Positions 7,075-13,993 of a DNA stretch of 17,529 nt are shown here, piece by piece; position 1 is the first letter of the stretch, and every line of letters begins with the position of its first letter. The translations under genes were made by a program, and so were the position numbers. This DNA is from Cytophagales bacterium. Lineage in GTDB: Bacteria > Bacteroidota > Bacteroidia > Cytophagales > Cyclobacteriaceae. Under the pieces are notes generated by a model. The model did not search any database. It was not told the origin of the DNA and worked only from the letters and a program-made list of their open reading frames with translations. The stretch is from NCBI GenBank assembly GCA_003454975.1, contig DMST01000521.1, positions 1-17,529 on the forward strand, written 5' to 3'.

Positions 7075-7899
7075 TCAGATTTTGAAGGCCTTGCGCATGA
7101 GTTTGATCTGGGTCTTGTACCCCAACCGACGACGAAGGGTCCACAGTTGCTTGGCATCTTTCCCTATCAGGTAGCGTAGTTGGTCTTTGCCATCCGTAGC
7201 TGCATCATAGATAAACTTCGCCACCTTGTCCACGGGAGTGCTATTTTTAGTGGTATTGGGGTCGCTGTATACTTTCTGCAGATTATCAACCAGTGATTGA
7301 TATTCCGTTAAAGAGCCCGTGAGCTCAGTTGGGTCCATAGACCGTCCGTTGAATTCGGTGGGGACGCCACCGGGTTCCACCAGCTTTACGAAGATATTGG
7401 TGCTGGACAAGTCTAGGTAAAGGCCTTCGGTCAAGCCCTCCAACGCAAACTTAGAGGAATTATACACCCCAAATAAGGGCAGCACCAAGAGCCCACCTAC
7501 AGAGCTAATATTCATGAGGGTGCCAGCGTTCCGTTCCCGAAAATGAGGCAGGACAGCCCGCATGCAGTCAAACACGCCAAAATAGTTTACATCAAATTGC
7601 CTGCGTACCTGTACATCGGTAGTAGCTTCTACGGGGCCCATCACTCCGTACCCTGCGTTGTTGATCCAGACATCTATATGGCCGAATGTCTCAATTGTTT
7701 TAGTTACGGTTTCCTCAATGGTACTAGGCTCCTGCACGTCCAACCGCATTAATTTCATTCGGTCGTCCTCCTTCAGATCTTGTTCCTTTTCGGGAGTTCG
7801 CATGGTGGCGACTACATTCCAGCCTTGCTGGTGAAAATATTGTGCGGTGGTTTTGCCAATTCCGCTGCTAGAACCGGTAATGACTACGGTCTGGGACAT
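7075..7899 (-). CDS. Short-chain dehydrogenase/reductase (SDR), classical type
   Basis: This encodes 274 aa. It is a cytoplasmic NAD(P)H-dependent oxidoreductase with all the classical SDR signatures: TGSSSGIG at 8-15 for the dinucleotide, LDVQEP at 53-58, NNAGYG at 80-85, and the catalytic set N105, S133, Y146 and K150 (YNSSK). VEPGGVPTEF follows, the loop after strand six. An arginine in VATMRTP after the second strand suggests a preference for NADP. The closest general type is the SDR oxidoreductase with an extended C-terminus (about 200-274) that ends in basic residues. The substrate is unknown. A weak promoter-like pair lies upstream on the minus strand (TTG, about 21 nt, then TATCTTAA at 7956-7963). 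The gene is downstream of the DinB gene after a 142-nt gap and is probably transcribed separately. Confidence 0.93.
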   Translation of the reverse strand: MSQTVVITGSSSGIGKTTAQYFHQQGWNVVATMRTPEKEQDLKEDDRMKLMRLDVQEPSTIEETVTKTIETFGHIDVWINNAGYGVMGPVEATTDVQVRRQFDVNYFGVFDCMRAVLPHFRERNAGTLMNISSVGGLLVLPLFGVYNSSKFALEGLTEGLYLDLSSTNIFVKLVEPGGVPTEFNGRSMDPTELTGSLTEYQSLVDNLQKVYSDPNTTKNSTPVDKVAKFIYDAATDGKDQLRYLIGKDAKQLWTLRRRLGYKTQIKLMRKAFKI

Positions 7900-8041
7900 G
7901 GTGTTCTATAGTTTTGGGACTAAAAGAAAAGGCGTCCTCCTGAAGAATACGCCCGTTAAGATAGTAAAAAGCCTATTGGGCATTCAAGTTGATACGCCTC
8001 AGGACCGGGGCTCTGTGAGCCTACAAAAGGCGTAACGTATA

Positions 8042-8695
8042 TCAGCTTATCCGGCTTTTGATCAGCTTGATTTGGCCGTTGTGGTTCGACTCGTGTTCCA
8101 CCACGTGGAACCACTTGCAGTAGTTGTTGGTTGGGCCCCAGGCAAAATTGGGGTCTGTTCTTAGCAACCAATCATCATCCAGGTTTTTCAAGCGGACTAG
8201 GGTTTCTTCCCGTACCTCTTTCAAGGTATCCATATAATAGCTCAGGGGGTTGCCTTTGATCTTGGCACGGGCATTATCCCCCAGGCCAGAAGCCACACTA
8301 AATCGCCTACGGTCCTCGGAAGGCCAGTTACCCCACCGGCGCCCATCCATACTATTAAGCTGGTAAAACCGCTCAGTAGCGGCCAGATGCATGAGCATCG
8401 CGCCAATAGAATTGGCCTCTTTATCAAGCAGAAAGTCTAGCTCAGAAGTGGAAAGCCCCCGAACAGAGCCTAGCACCACTCCGCGCATCCAGTCCATCAT
8501 GGACACTAGGTTACTCACCATAGGCGTATAGCCCTCGCGCAGGCCAAACACGTTGGGGTTGTCTTGTACCGGCACTGGGCCCGCGGCGGCGGTGTCCAAA
8601 CCTGCCAGGGCAATCAGCCCCGTGGCCCCCAAAGCCATGCGGGAAGTAGTTTGTAGGAAATCTCGACGATTACTTGAGTTTGACTTCGTATTCAT
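8042..8695 (-). CDS. Tat-exported DinB/YfiT-like four-helix protein
   Basis: This encodes 217 aa. I chose the ATG at 8695, which puts a twin-arginine signal at the N-terminus: SNRRDFLQTT (R10, R11), a moderately hydrophobic stretch (MALGATGLIALAG) and a likely AAA|G cleavage. A longer reading to 8746 would push the signal inward. The mature domain is DinB-like: a helical bundle with H103 in LMHLAATE and a late HVVEHESNHNGQI, where H201 and H205 (HxxxH) complete the three-histidine metal site typical of DinB, YfiT and bacillithiol-transferase relatives. Tat export fits a protein folded, perhaps metal-loaded, before crossing the membrane. Its substrate is unknown. It is divergent from the avidin-like gene, with a long gap between them. 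Confidence 0.85.
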   Translation of the reverse strand: MNTKSNSSNRRDFLQTTSRMALGATGLIALAGLDTAAAGPVPVQDNPNVFGLREGYTPMVSNLVSMMDWMRGVVLGSVRGLSTSELDFLLDKEANSIGAMLMHLAATERFYQLNSMDGRRWGNWPSEDRRRFSVASGLGDNARAKIKGNPLSYYMDTLKEVREETLVRLKNLDDDWLLRTDPNFAWGPTNNYCKWFHVVEHESNHNGQIKLIKSRIS

Positions 8696-9169
8696 GTTGT
8701 TGTGCGAATGGTTGATTGGAGTAAGATAATTGAACCCACACTTCATTTCACATTACCCAATAAAGTTTAGTAGGCGAAAGCTGGACGCACCCTTTGTCGG
8801 ACCGTTCCCAATGCGATCTCATCTTTGATGTGCATGCTCCGGCATTCCAGCGGTCGGCGATCCGGCGGCCGGCGACCCAGTTGCATAGCACATTCATGTT
8901 TAGAGGCACATTTGAAATACGCCTCGAAGATGCGGTCTGGTCCGACATCTCCGAAATACCATTGCGATTTGGCCTGGCTTAACTACACGACATGGGCACA
9001 TCACCACAATTTAGAAAGGGGATTGAGCAAACCTCTATCGTTATTTTACTTAAGCCAGAATACGTGTTTTTTATCCTTCAGAAAAAAACTGGTGACTTCA
9101 TGGGCAGTAAGGGTACTTCTCTACGTGGCATCACACGCTTTAATACATATTTCTAACTCACGCAAAACG
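8696..9169. other. Gene-free stretch between two divergent genes
   Basis: These 474 bases separate the DinB and avidin-like genes. The middle holds the imperfect palindrome annotated separately. Short open frames occur on both strands over the palindrome, but they mirror each other and lack protein character. The right part (about 8950-9169) is AT-richer and should carry the avidin-like gene's promoter, though I see no clean TTTG/TAnnTTTG pair. Confidence 0.5.
8795..8947. repeat. Imperfect 153-bp inverted-repeat element, possible dispersed repeat or MITE
   Basis: The ends are a perfect 9-bp inverted repeat (TGTCGGACC at 8795-8803, GGTCCGACA at 8939-8947). Inside, ATGTGCATGC (8828-8837) pairs with GCATAGCACAT (8883-8893, one bulged A), and GGTCG (8852-8856) pairs with CGACC (8873-8877) around a GC-rich apex. 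The arms are interrupted by unpaired parts. I see no target-site duplication and no transposase. Base composition at the centre is clearly GC-richer than the flanks. Confidence 0.45.
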
Positions 9170-9601
9170 ATGAAATCAAACCGAATCTTTATTACCATAG
9201 GTTTATTCTTAGTGACTAGCCTCACGGCCTTGGCACAATCACCTCTTCCTGCGCCCAGTACTTGGGTAAGTGGAAATAAAGCTGATACCCTGGTTATTGA
9301 GAGTATTTCTGACCAAGGCGAAATCAACGGCTACTACATGAACAAAGAGGGTACTTGGGGTTGTAAAGGAAAAAAAATCCCTGTACAAGGCAGCGTAAAT
9401 GGCAATGTCCTTTCATTTTCCATCACCTATTCAGCATGTGGCCGTTTGCCTTACCTGATGAGTTGGGTGGGCGCCTATATCGAAAACGAAGATCACCACG
9501 GCAAAAAAGGCCTCATCACGCGACGTTATTTGCTCATGGACGAAACCACCGATTCTAAAGAATTCGGTTTTACAGAGGATATTTTCATCAAAAAAGAATA
9601 A
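9170..9601 (+). CDS. Secreted avidin/streptavidin-fold protein, divergent
   Basis: This encodes 143 aa from the ATG at 9170. A signal peptide (1-23, cleavage near ALA|QS or AQ|SP) leaves about 120 aa, the size of an avidin barrel. Without gaps inside each block it follows streptavidin: W32 with W21, NGYYMN with TGTYES (Y56 with Y43), FSITY with WTVAW, MSWVGAY with TTWSGQY (W99 with W92), ITRRYLL with INTQWLL, and EDIFIK with HDTFTK (D137 with D128). These are the conserved strands of the eight-stranded avidin barrel. Many biotin contacts differ: N23 becomes S34, S27 becomes A38, W79 becomes Y87, T90 becomes M97 and W108 becomes Y120. C65 and C90 could form a disulfide. It may bind biotin weakly or bind another ligand. 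A terminator follows directly. Confidence 0.68.
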   Translation: MKSNRIFITIGLFLVTSLTALAQSPLPAPSTWVSGNKADTLVIESISDQGEINGYYMNKEGTWGCKGKKIPVQGSVNGNVLSFSITYSACGRLPYLMSWVGAYIENEDHHGKKGLITRRYLLMDETTDSKEFGFTEDIFIKKE

Positions 9602-9624
9602 ACACCCAATTACCCTAACCTAGG

Positions 9625-9649
9625 AGCCCCGCAAGGGGCTTTTATTTTT
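9625..9649 (+). terminator. Intrinsic terminator of the avidin-like gene
   Basis: AGCCCC (9625-9630) and GGGGCT (9635-9640) form a 6-bp stem closed by a GCAA tetraloop, and the sequence continues as TTTATTTTT. It starts 24 nt after the stop codon and reaches the end of the convergent gene. Confidence 0.85.
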
Positions 9650-10433
9650 ACCCCAACAGCGGCTGCTCATTCATAGCCTGGTAGAAGGTAGCAGCCACCA
9701 CCGCAGTATAAGCGAGTGCAAACAGCACTAGCACGACAGTAGCCCTGCGTTTGGGTAGCTTGGTATGGCCCAGCCACACCCCTACTATCATAAAAGCTTG
9801 CAGCGCATGTATGCCTAAGAAGTGGGCAATCCGCAGGTCGCCGTGGGTGGTACTCCAATTGAGAAAAGGAAGGCCGGGTCCACCATCGGGAGCACCAACC
9901 GTATGCGCATAATTTCGCACGATCAAAACTCCCTCTAGTGAGCCCAACACCAAGACAATGAGGCCCAGACGAATAGCCCAGAGATAGGGCATGGGTAACA
10001 CGAACTTTTTGCTAAAAAATACCATCGCGAGGAAGGCGATAGTCAACGTATTGAAGCCAATAGCAAAGCCCATGATGGTATACAGTCTGGCATTGAAGAG
10101 CGTAGAATTGTTGAAATGGGAGGTCTCCCCACGGTAAGACTGTAGGGCAATCAACGCGATTTCGATCACCATAAACACGATGAACAACCAGCCCAAGACA
10201 TACCGCGGATGGTGCTTCATTTTGGCCTCGTAGATTACCCACCCCATGGTCCATAAAAAGATAGCAATGGAGAGCGCAAACTTGAGTGGTTTGATCCACA
10301 GGTTGATACCTAACAGCTCACGGTCATCTACCAAAATGCCGACGGCAAAGGCCAGACCAAGCAAGACAAATACCCATCCGCTTATGCTGAGGATATAATG
10401 GCGCCGATGAATTTCCTCTAGTATCCCCTTCAT
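9648..10433 (-). CDS. Conserved seven-helix membrane protein of unknown function
   Basis: This encodes 261 aa with about seven transmembrane segments: roughly 15-34, 48-69, 78-98, 117-139, 152-172, 202-222 and 231-251. Two polar loops look conserved in character. One follows helix 3 (LQSYRGETSHFN, about 97-108). The other follows helix 5 and is rich in Gly, Pro and Asp (APDGGPGLPFLNW, 181-193), leading into GDLRIAHFLGIHALQ with H204 and H209 at the start of helix 6. Histidines at helix ends could bind metal, haem or a chromophore, but nothing here proves it. I have seen similar proteins annotated only as hypothetical membrane proteins and cannot assign a family. Its ATG overlaps the stop of the ABA4-like gene (ATGA), so the two are translated in tandem. 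Confidence 0.8.
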   Translation of the reverse strand: MKGILEEIHRRHYILSISGWVFVLLGLAFAVGILVDDRELLGINLWIKPLKFALSIAIFLWTMGWVIYEAKMKHHPRYVLGWLFIVFMVIEIALIALQSYRGETSHFNNSTLFNARLYTIMGFAIGFNTLTIAFLAMVFFSKKFVLPMPYLWAIRLGLIVLVLGSLEGVLIVRNYAHTVGAPDGGPGLPFLNWSTTHGDLRIAHFLGIHALQAFMIVGVWLGHTKLPKRRATVVLVLFALAYTAVVAATFYQAMNEQPLLG

Positions 10434-10849
10434 GAAGCTGTGCGAACGCGAATCGCCTTAAGGATAAAGAATAGTAACAGGCCAAAAGGCCCTGCCATAA
10501 AAGTGAATAGCAAACACAAGATCCTCAAGATCACGTTTAACTTTACCTCCCTAGCCTTTCCGTTGATCCAGTGACCAACAAATAGGTCAAAGGCCAAATA
10601 GTGAATCCACCCGGCTAGCAACCCCCAATCACTCATAAAAAGGGCCCGTACCTCGGCTATGGATTGGAAGCCTCCATCGGGGGCTTCGGCAAATCCCATG
10701 GGGATAACCACACTATAGGTAATGGCTAACAATAAAACCACGCCGTAATGAATGACCTTGTCCAGAAAGTCCGCATCCGGCAAAAAAATGAGCAACAGCC
10801 AGCCAATGAGAACAAAAGCATTGGCAATTGAAAAAATCGTATCTTCCAT
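10430..10849 (-). CDS. ABA4-like (DUF4281, PF14108) membrane protein
   Basis: This encodes 139 aa with four transmembrane helices (about 8-24, 34-52, 75-95, 107-132). The third helix carries the family signature GWIHYLAFDLFVG (W81, H83, D88), and the fourth ends in FTFMAGPFGLLLFFI, as in the ABA4/DUF4281 family. Plant ABA4 is a plastid membrane protein needed to make neoxanthin from violaxanthin. Bacterial relatives are known mainly from sequence, and their function is not established. It is the first gene of a two-gene operon, overlapping the seven-helix protein gene by 4 nt, and a good Bacteroidota-type promoter lies just upstream. The presence of a lycopene cyclase 4.2 kb away makes a carotenoid-related role plausible but unproven. 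Confidence 0.75.
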   Translation of the reverse strand: MEDTIFSIANAFVLIGWLLLIFLPDADFLDKVIHYGVVLLLAITYSVVIPMGFAEAPDGGFQSIAEVRALFMSDWGLLAGWIHYLAFDLFVGHWINGKAREVKLNVILRILCLLFTFMAGPFGLLLFFILKAIRVRTAS

Positions 10850-10866
10850 TCGATCAGGTTTACCCC

Positions 10867-10898
10867 CAAAAGATAGAAAAATGGGCCATGGAGACCAA
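10867..10898 (-). promoter_or_regulatory. Candidate Bacteroidota promoter of the ABA4-like operon
   Basis: On the minus strand, TTG (10896-10898), a 20-nt spacer and TATCTTTT followed by G (10867-10875) fit the -33/-7 consensus TTTG / TAnnTTTG closely, with the -7 box one base off. It would give a leader of roughly 13 nt ahead of the ATG at 10849. Confidence 0.5.
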
Positions 10899-10928
10899 TC
10901 GCAGAGCTACTTTCTGACCCTCACCTAG

Positions 10929-11393
10929 ATGTACATTATAACTGCCGAGGCTACCATACAAGCTCCCCGGGAAAGGGTGTGGAGTGTATTGACCGACTTT
11001 GAGAAATACGGTGAATGGAACTCGTTCACTCCAGAGGCCTCCATCCTCCCAGAAATAGGATCCATAGGATATTTGCGGGTACGCATGAACATGCAGAAGG
11101 AGAAGCTACTCAAGTACCCAGAGGAGGTGAAAGGCTGGCAAGAGGGCTATGAGATACAGTGGGGAGAAAGAGAAAGTACCTGGCATATTTACACGGTGAG
11201 GATTCAACGCTTGACCGAACGGGAGGACGGGACTACCCATTACCTAACCGAAGAAAGACTGTGGGGACCTACCGCATGGCTTACCCACTGGCTGTTCGGA
11301 AGAAAGCTTAAGGAAGGGTTTGAAGTGTGTGCCCAAAACTTGAAAGACCGAGTAGAATCTCTGGAGAAGGAATTACACATGGCCAATTCCTGA
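10929..11393 (+). CDS. SRPBCC-fold (START/Bet v 1-like) protein
   Basis: This encodes 154 aa. The N-terminus has the polyketide-cyclase/SRPBCC pattern: an opening beta strand (IITAEATIQAP), the helix ERVWSVLTDFEKYGEWNSFTP (about 14-34), and then a curved run of strands through IGYLRVRMNM, YEIQWGERE and TTHYLTEERLWG. It closes with the long C-terminal helix (about 125-150) that shuts the hydrophobic cavity in this fold. Members bind lipids or other apolar ligands or act as cyclases, dehydratases or chaperones; sequence alone does not say which. There is no signal peptide, so it is cytoplasmic. It is divergent from the ABA4-like gene with only 79 nt between the starts, so the two may share a regulatory region. 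No clear promoter is visible on this strand. Confidence 0.82.
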   Translation: MYIITAEATIQAPRERVWSVLTDFEKYGEWNSFTPEASILPEIGSIGYLRVRMNMQKEKLLKYPEEVKGWQEGYEIQWGERESTWHIYTVRIQRLTEREDGTTHYLTEERLWGPTAWLTHWLFGRKLKEGFEVCAQNLKDRVESLEKELHMANS

Positions 11394-11594
11394 TACTACT
11401 AAACCAAGGCAGGACTGGAAAGCAGCACATACAAGGATAGGCTGTCCAGTACACTGCAGCAGAACAGAGGGCTCGGTCTAGCAACCAGAACATCTCTTGA
11501 TCCCTTTTTTTCTGATTTAAAAAAAATTCCTGGTTGGGTGTAATGCCCCTCATGGATCGGCTACTAACTGTGAAAACTGAGAAAGCCTTAGCAC

Positions 11595-12080
11595 GTGAGT
11601 GGAGACTTTTATCATACCTACATCGCCCCCCACAAGGGAATCCTCGTCAAAATATGCCGAGCCTACACGCATAGTCAGGCAGATTTTGAGGACTACTTTC
11701 AGGAGGTCTGTTTGCAGCTGTGGAAGAGCCGGGAGGCCTTTCAGGAGCGCTCTGCCTGGAGCACCTGGGTCTACCGGGTTACCCTCAATGTATGCCTGTC
11801 ATTGCAGCGAAAATCAAAAAAGGAACCGGCTACTGCTGAGCTGCTGCCGGATGACCTGACCACCCATAGCTATGCTTTCCAAAACGAGGAGTTGGAACTC
11901 CTATATGCGGCCATCCGCCAACTAAAAGAGGTAGACCGGGCCCTGATCCTGCTCTATCTAGATGAAAAGTCGCACGCTGAAATCGCTGAAATCCTGGGTA
12001 CAAACCCCAACAACATCGGAGTGCGCCTACTCCGCATCAAAGAACGACTAAAGAAACTGCTCGATGGAAAAATCAATTGA
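11595..12080 (+). CDS. ECF-type RNA polymerase sigma factor
   Basis: This encodes 161 aa, the normal size for an ECF sigma factor with only domains sigma2 and sigma4. Sigma2 covers about 5-75 and includes FEDYFQEVCLQLWKS (core binding) and WSTWVYRVTLNVCLS (promoter melting and -10 reading). Sigma4 covers about 97-155, with KEVDRALILLYLDEKSHAEI and a helix-turn-helix ending in NNIGVRLLRIKERL. The start is GTG at 11595; I see no suitable in-frame ATG nearby, and this start gives a natural N-terminus. The gene overlaps the following membrane protein gene by 17 nt, the classical arrangement for a sigma factor and its regulator. A 201-nt non-coding region lies upstream, with no clear promoter match for autoregulation. 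Confidence 0.92.
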   Translation: MSGDFYHTYIAPHKGILVKICRAYTHSQADFEDYFQEVCLQLWKSREAFQERSAWSTWVYRVTLNVCLSLQRKSKKEPATAELLPDDLTTHSYAFQNEELELLYAAIRQLKEVDRALILLYLDEKSHAEIAEILGTNPNNIGVRLLRIKERLKKLLDGKIN

Positions 12081-12681
12081 GGACTTGTGGAAAGAGGGGT
12101 TCAAAAACCCAGAAAAGCTGGCCACCCCCAAGGTTGACGAGGACTTCTATCGTCAGAAGAGCATGCTGATTACCGAAGGGATGCGAAAAACCCAGAAATG
12201 GGATACCTATTTGGCACTACCCCTGGCGGTCGTTTTTCAGGTTGCCTTTGCTCATTATTATACCTGGTGGCTAGGCACGTACACCGCTGCCTTGATGCTA
12301 CTATTATTTTTTGCGGGGTATCGGCATATCAAAAAACAGAAGCCCTTGGCAGTAGGGGGAGATGTTTACCATTATTTGATTCAATACCGAAATAAGCTAA
12401 AGCGCTTCATTAGACGGTGGACCGTGTATATGGCCATTGGCACTCCTGTTTTTGTACTGCCCACTTATTATTTTTTCTTCTTCGAATGGTCTGATAAAGG
12501 GCCCAAAATCTTAGAAAAGCTAGGGCCCACCTCTTTTGCTTTCTTTGTAGTAGGTGTAGCTATTCTATTGAGCGTATTCGGCACCATTGCCTATCGGCTA
12601 AGTGTATTGGCCTTGTATGGGGGAAAATTGAGAAAGCTCAATCAGGCGATAGCTGACATGGAAGGACTTGCCAAGGAATAA
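12064..12681 (+). CDS. Four-helix membrane protein, candidate anti-sigma factor
   Basis: This encodes 205 aa. A soluble N-terminal stretch of about 45 residues (SIEDLWKEGFKNPEK, YRQKSMLITEG) is followed by transmembrane helices at about 48-64, 69-86, 120-140 and 156-177, with a basic loop between helices 2 and 3. The C-terminus is short and charged (LRKLNQAIADMEGLAKE). The 17-nt overlap with the ECF sigma gene suggests that it binds or regulates that sigma factor through the cytoplasmic N-terminus. It has neither the HxxxCxxC motif of zinc anti-sigma factors nor a FecR domain. Small multi-helix partners of ECF sigma factors occur in Bacteroidota, but I cannot name a family. A bidirectional terminator follows the stop. 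Confidence 0.7.
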   Translation: MEKSIEDLWKEGFKNPEKLATPKVDEDFYRQKSMLITEGMRKTQKWDTYLALPLAVVFQVAFAHYYTWWLGTYTAALMLLLFFAGYRHIKKQKPLAVGGDVYHYLIQYRNKLKRFIRRWTVYMAIGTPVFVLPTYYFFFFEWSDKGPKILEKLGPTSFAFFVVGVAILLSVFGTIAYRLSVLALYGGKLRKLNQAIADMEGLAKE

Positions 12682-12693
12682 TCCTCGCTGAAT

Positions 12694-12738
12694 AAAAAAG
12701 CCGAGACACAGTAGTTGACCATGTCTCGGCTTTCTCTT
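12694..12738. terminator. Bidirectional terminator between convergent genes
   Basis: AAAGCCGAGACA (12697-12708) and TGTCTCGGCTTT (12722-12733) form a perfect 12-bp stem with a 13-nt loop. On the plus strand it is followed by TTTCTCTT, ending the sigma operon. On the minus strand it is followed by six Ts, ending the lipoprotein gene whose stop is 20 nt away. Confidence 0.92.
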
Positions 12739-12752
12739 ACTAAGAGATTCTT

Positions 12753-13691
12753 TTAAGAGTTGGTAATCAGATAATTACGCATACTTGCCAGCTCTTGATT
12801 GATTGCCATGAGGGCCTCACCAGAAATATTAACCCGGTCCAGGTCAGACTGCAGAACCATATCCGTCAATTGACTAATATCTTCCAAATTGGCCAAGTCA
12901 ATCTCTTCCGTTACAGACTCATCCGAAATCTCTACTGCTTCAAAAGTAGTCTGTAGTTTTTTCATTTGCTCTACCAAAGTTGCCATCTCCTCATCATTGG
13001 AGATCAGCTCCAGAACCTCCACTATGGCATTGAGAGTCAGCTTTTGGTCTCCCACACGCTTGGCCAAGTCATTAAACGATTCGTCATCTTGATGATTGGC
13101 TGCTACCGAAGCCGCAATGTGCATACCTTCTATCCAGGCACCCGCCATTATGATGGCCGCTGTTCGGGTACGTTCATTTTTATTCAGGTAATCATCGGTA
13201 TAGTAATATGACTCATACAATAGATTGATCAAAGAGTCACGGTTCTCGAGATTGTCCTCAAACCGCTTTACGATGTTGGGGTCAAACACATCCAGTAGCC
13301 CCATATCTACAGCCACTCGCTTACTGGCGCGCACAAAATCCATAGCAGGTTGGGCTTGTGTATACAAACAGGCATACCCCAGGTCTGCCATGTACACACC
13401 TAGGTTAACAGCTTTGCGAAAATTGGTAGTGAGATAATTCCGTGAGCTCTCTGGGTTATTGACCAATGCAGGATTGTAACCATCAGCAGCATCACGTACA
13501 TGAGATACGATTTCGATAGGAGTGGGTAAAATATCCAGTGCAGCAACAACCTTCTCTTTCAAAGCCTCATCCAAAGGCTCCTCTTCCTGAAAGGTTACTG
13601 TTTCTGCCTCACCGTCATTAGAACTATTGCTTCCACATGCCACCATAAAGGATGCGAAGCACAAGTAGGCCATTGCGTGCCAAATTTTCAT
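12753..13691 (-). CDS. Acidic lipoprotein of unknown function
   Basis: This encodes 312 aa. The N-terminus is a lipoprotein signal: MKIW, a hydrophobic core, then the lipobox MVAC with C19 as the acylated residue, followed by the flexible linker GSNSSNDGEAET. The mature part is almost all helical and strongly acidic. Notable stretches are NFRKAVNLGVYMADLGYA (about 90-107), ESYYYTDDYLNKNERTRT (about 160-177) and AGAWIEGMHIAAS (about 182-194). I recognise this general look from Bacteroidota lipoproteins annotated as hypothetical and cannot assign a role. No cleft or catalytic motif stands out, so a structural or binding role at the inner or outer membrane is as likely as an enzyme. It is monocistronic and ends at the shared bidirectional terminator. 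Confidence 0.8.
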   Translation of the reverse strand: MKIWHAMAYLCFASFMVACGSNSSNDGEAETVTFQEEEPLDEALKEKVVAALDILPTPIEIVSHVRDAADGYNPALVNNPESSRNYLTTNFRKAVNLGVYMADLGYACLYTQAQPAMDFVRASKRVAVDMGLLDVFDPNIVKRFEDNLENRDSLINLLYESYYYTDDYLNKNERTRTAAIIMAGAWIEGMHIAASVAANHQDDESFNDLAKRVGDQKLTLNAIVEVLELISNDEEMATLVEQMKKLQTTFEAVEISDESVTEEIDLANLEDISQLTDMVLQSDLDRVNISGEALMAINQELASMRNYLITNS

Positions 13692-13993
13692 AGCTATGGA
13701 TAATTAGCGTAAGTAGTTTGCAAACACGGGTAAAAGTAACAAAAAGAATCAAAAGGGAGGTTTCTTAAACCCCATGTTATGGGATATCCTTTCACCGATT
13801 TGGCGTCTTAATCAAGAACCACTATGTGGTATTACGGTTGATTATATCTATGCCCCCTACCTTGCCTGGTTGTAGGGCAGGAAAAGGACAAGAATGCAGG
13901 TCATAAGAATAGACTAGCGGCATGTGCGTGTGTTGAACTGTCAATAGCCTGCGCGGATAATTCCGTACTTTCGAAGCTTTACTTTCATGACCA
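13692..13993. other. Divergent intergenic region
   Basis: These 302 bases separate two divergent exported-protein genes and should hold both promoters. A TACTTTCG (13966-13973), one base off the -7 consensus, lies 20 nt ahead of the ATG at 13994, without a good -33 box. Two small perfect palindromes are present (GTTTGCAAAC at 13716-13725; ACCAC-TAT-GTGGT at 13818-13830) and might be operators. I see no small gene here. Confidence 0.4.

Noticed and set aside
8748..8982. Opposed short open frames on both strands (8748-8948 minus, 8794-8982 plus)
   Set aside because: They lie on the imperfect palindrome and mirror each other; composition is rich in Arg, Trp and Cys without domain character, so they are by-products of the symmetry.
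8825..9169. A 115-codon N-terminal extension of the avidin-like gene
   Set aside because: It runs across the palindromic element and would hide a clear signal peptide that begins at the ATG at 9170.
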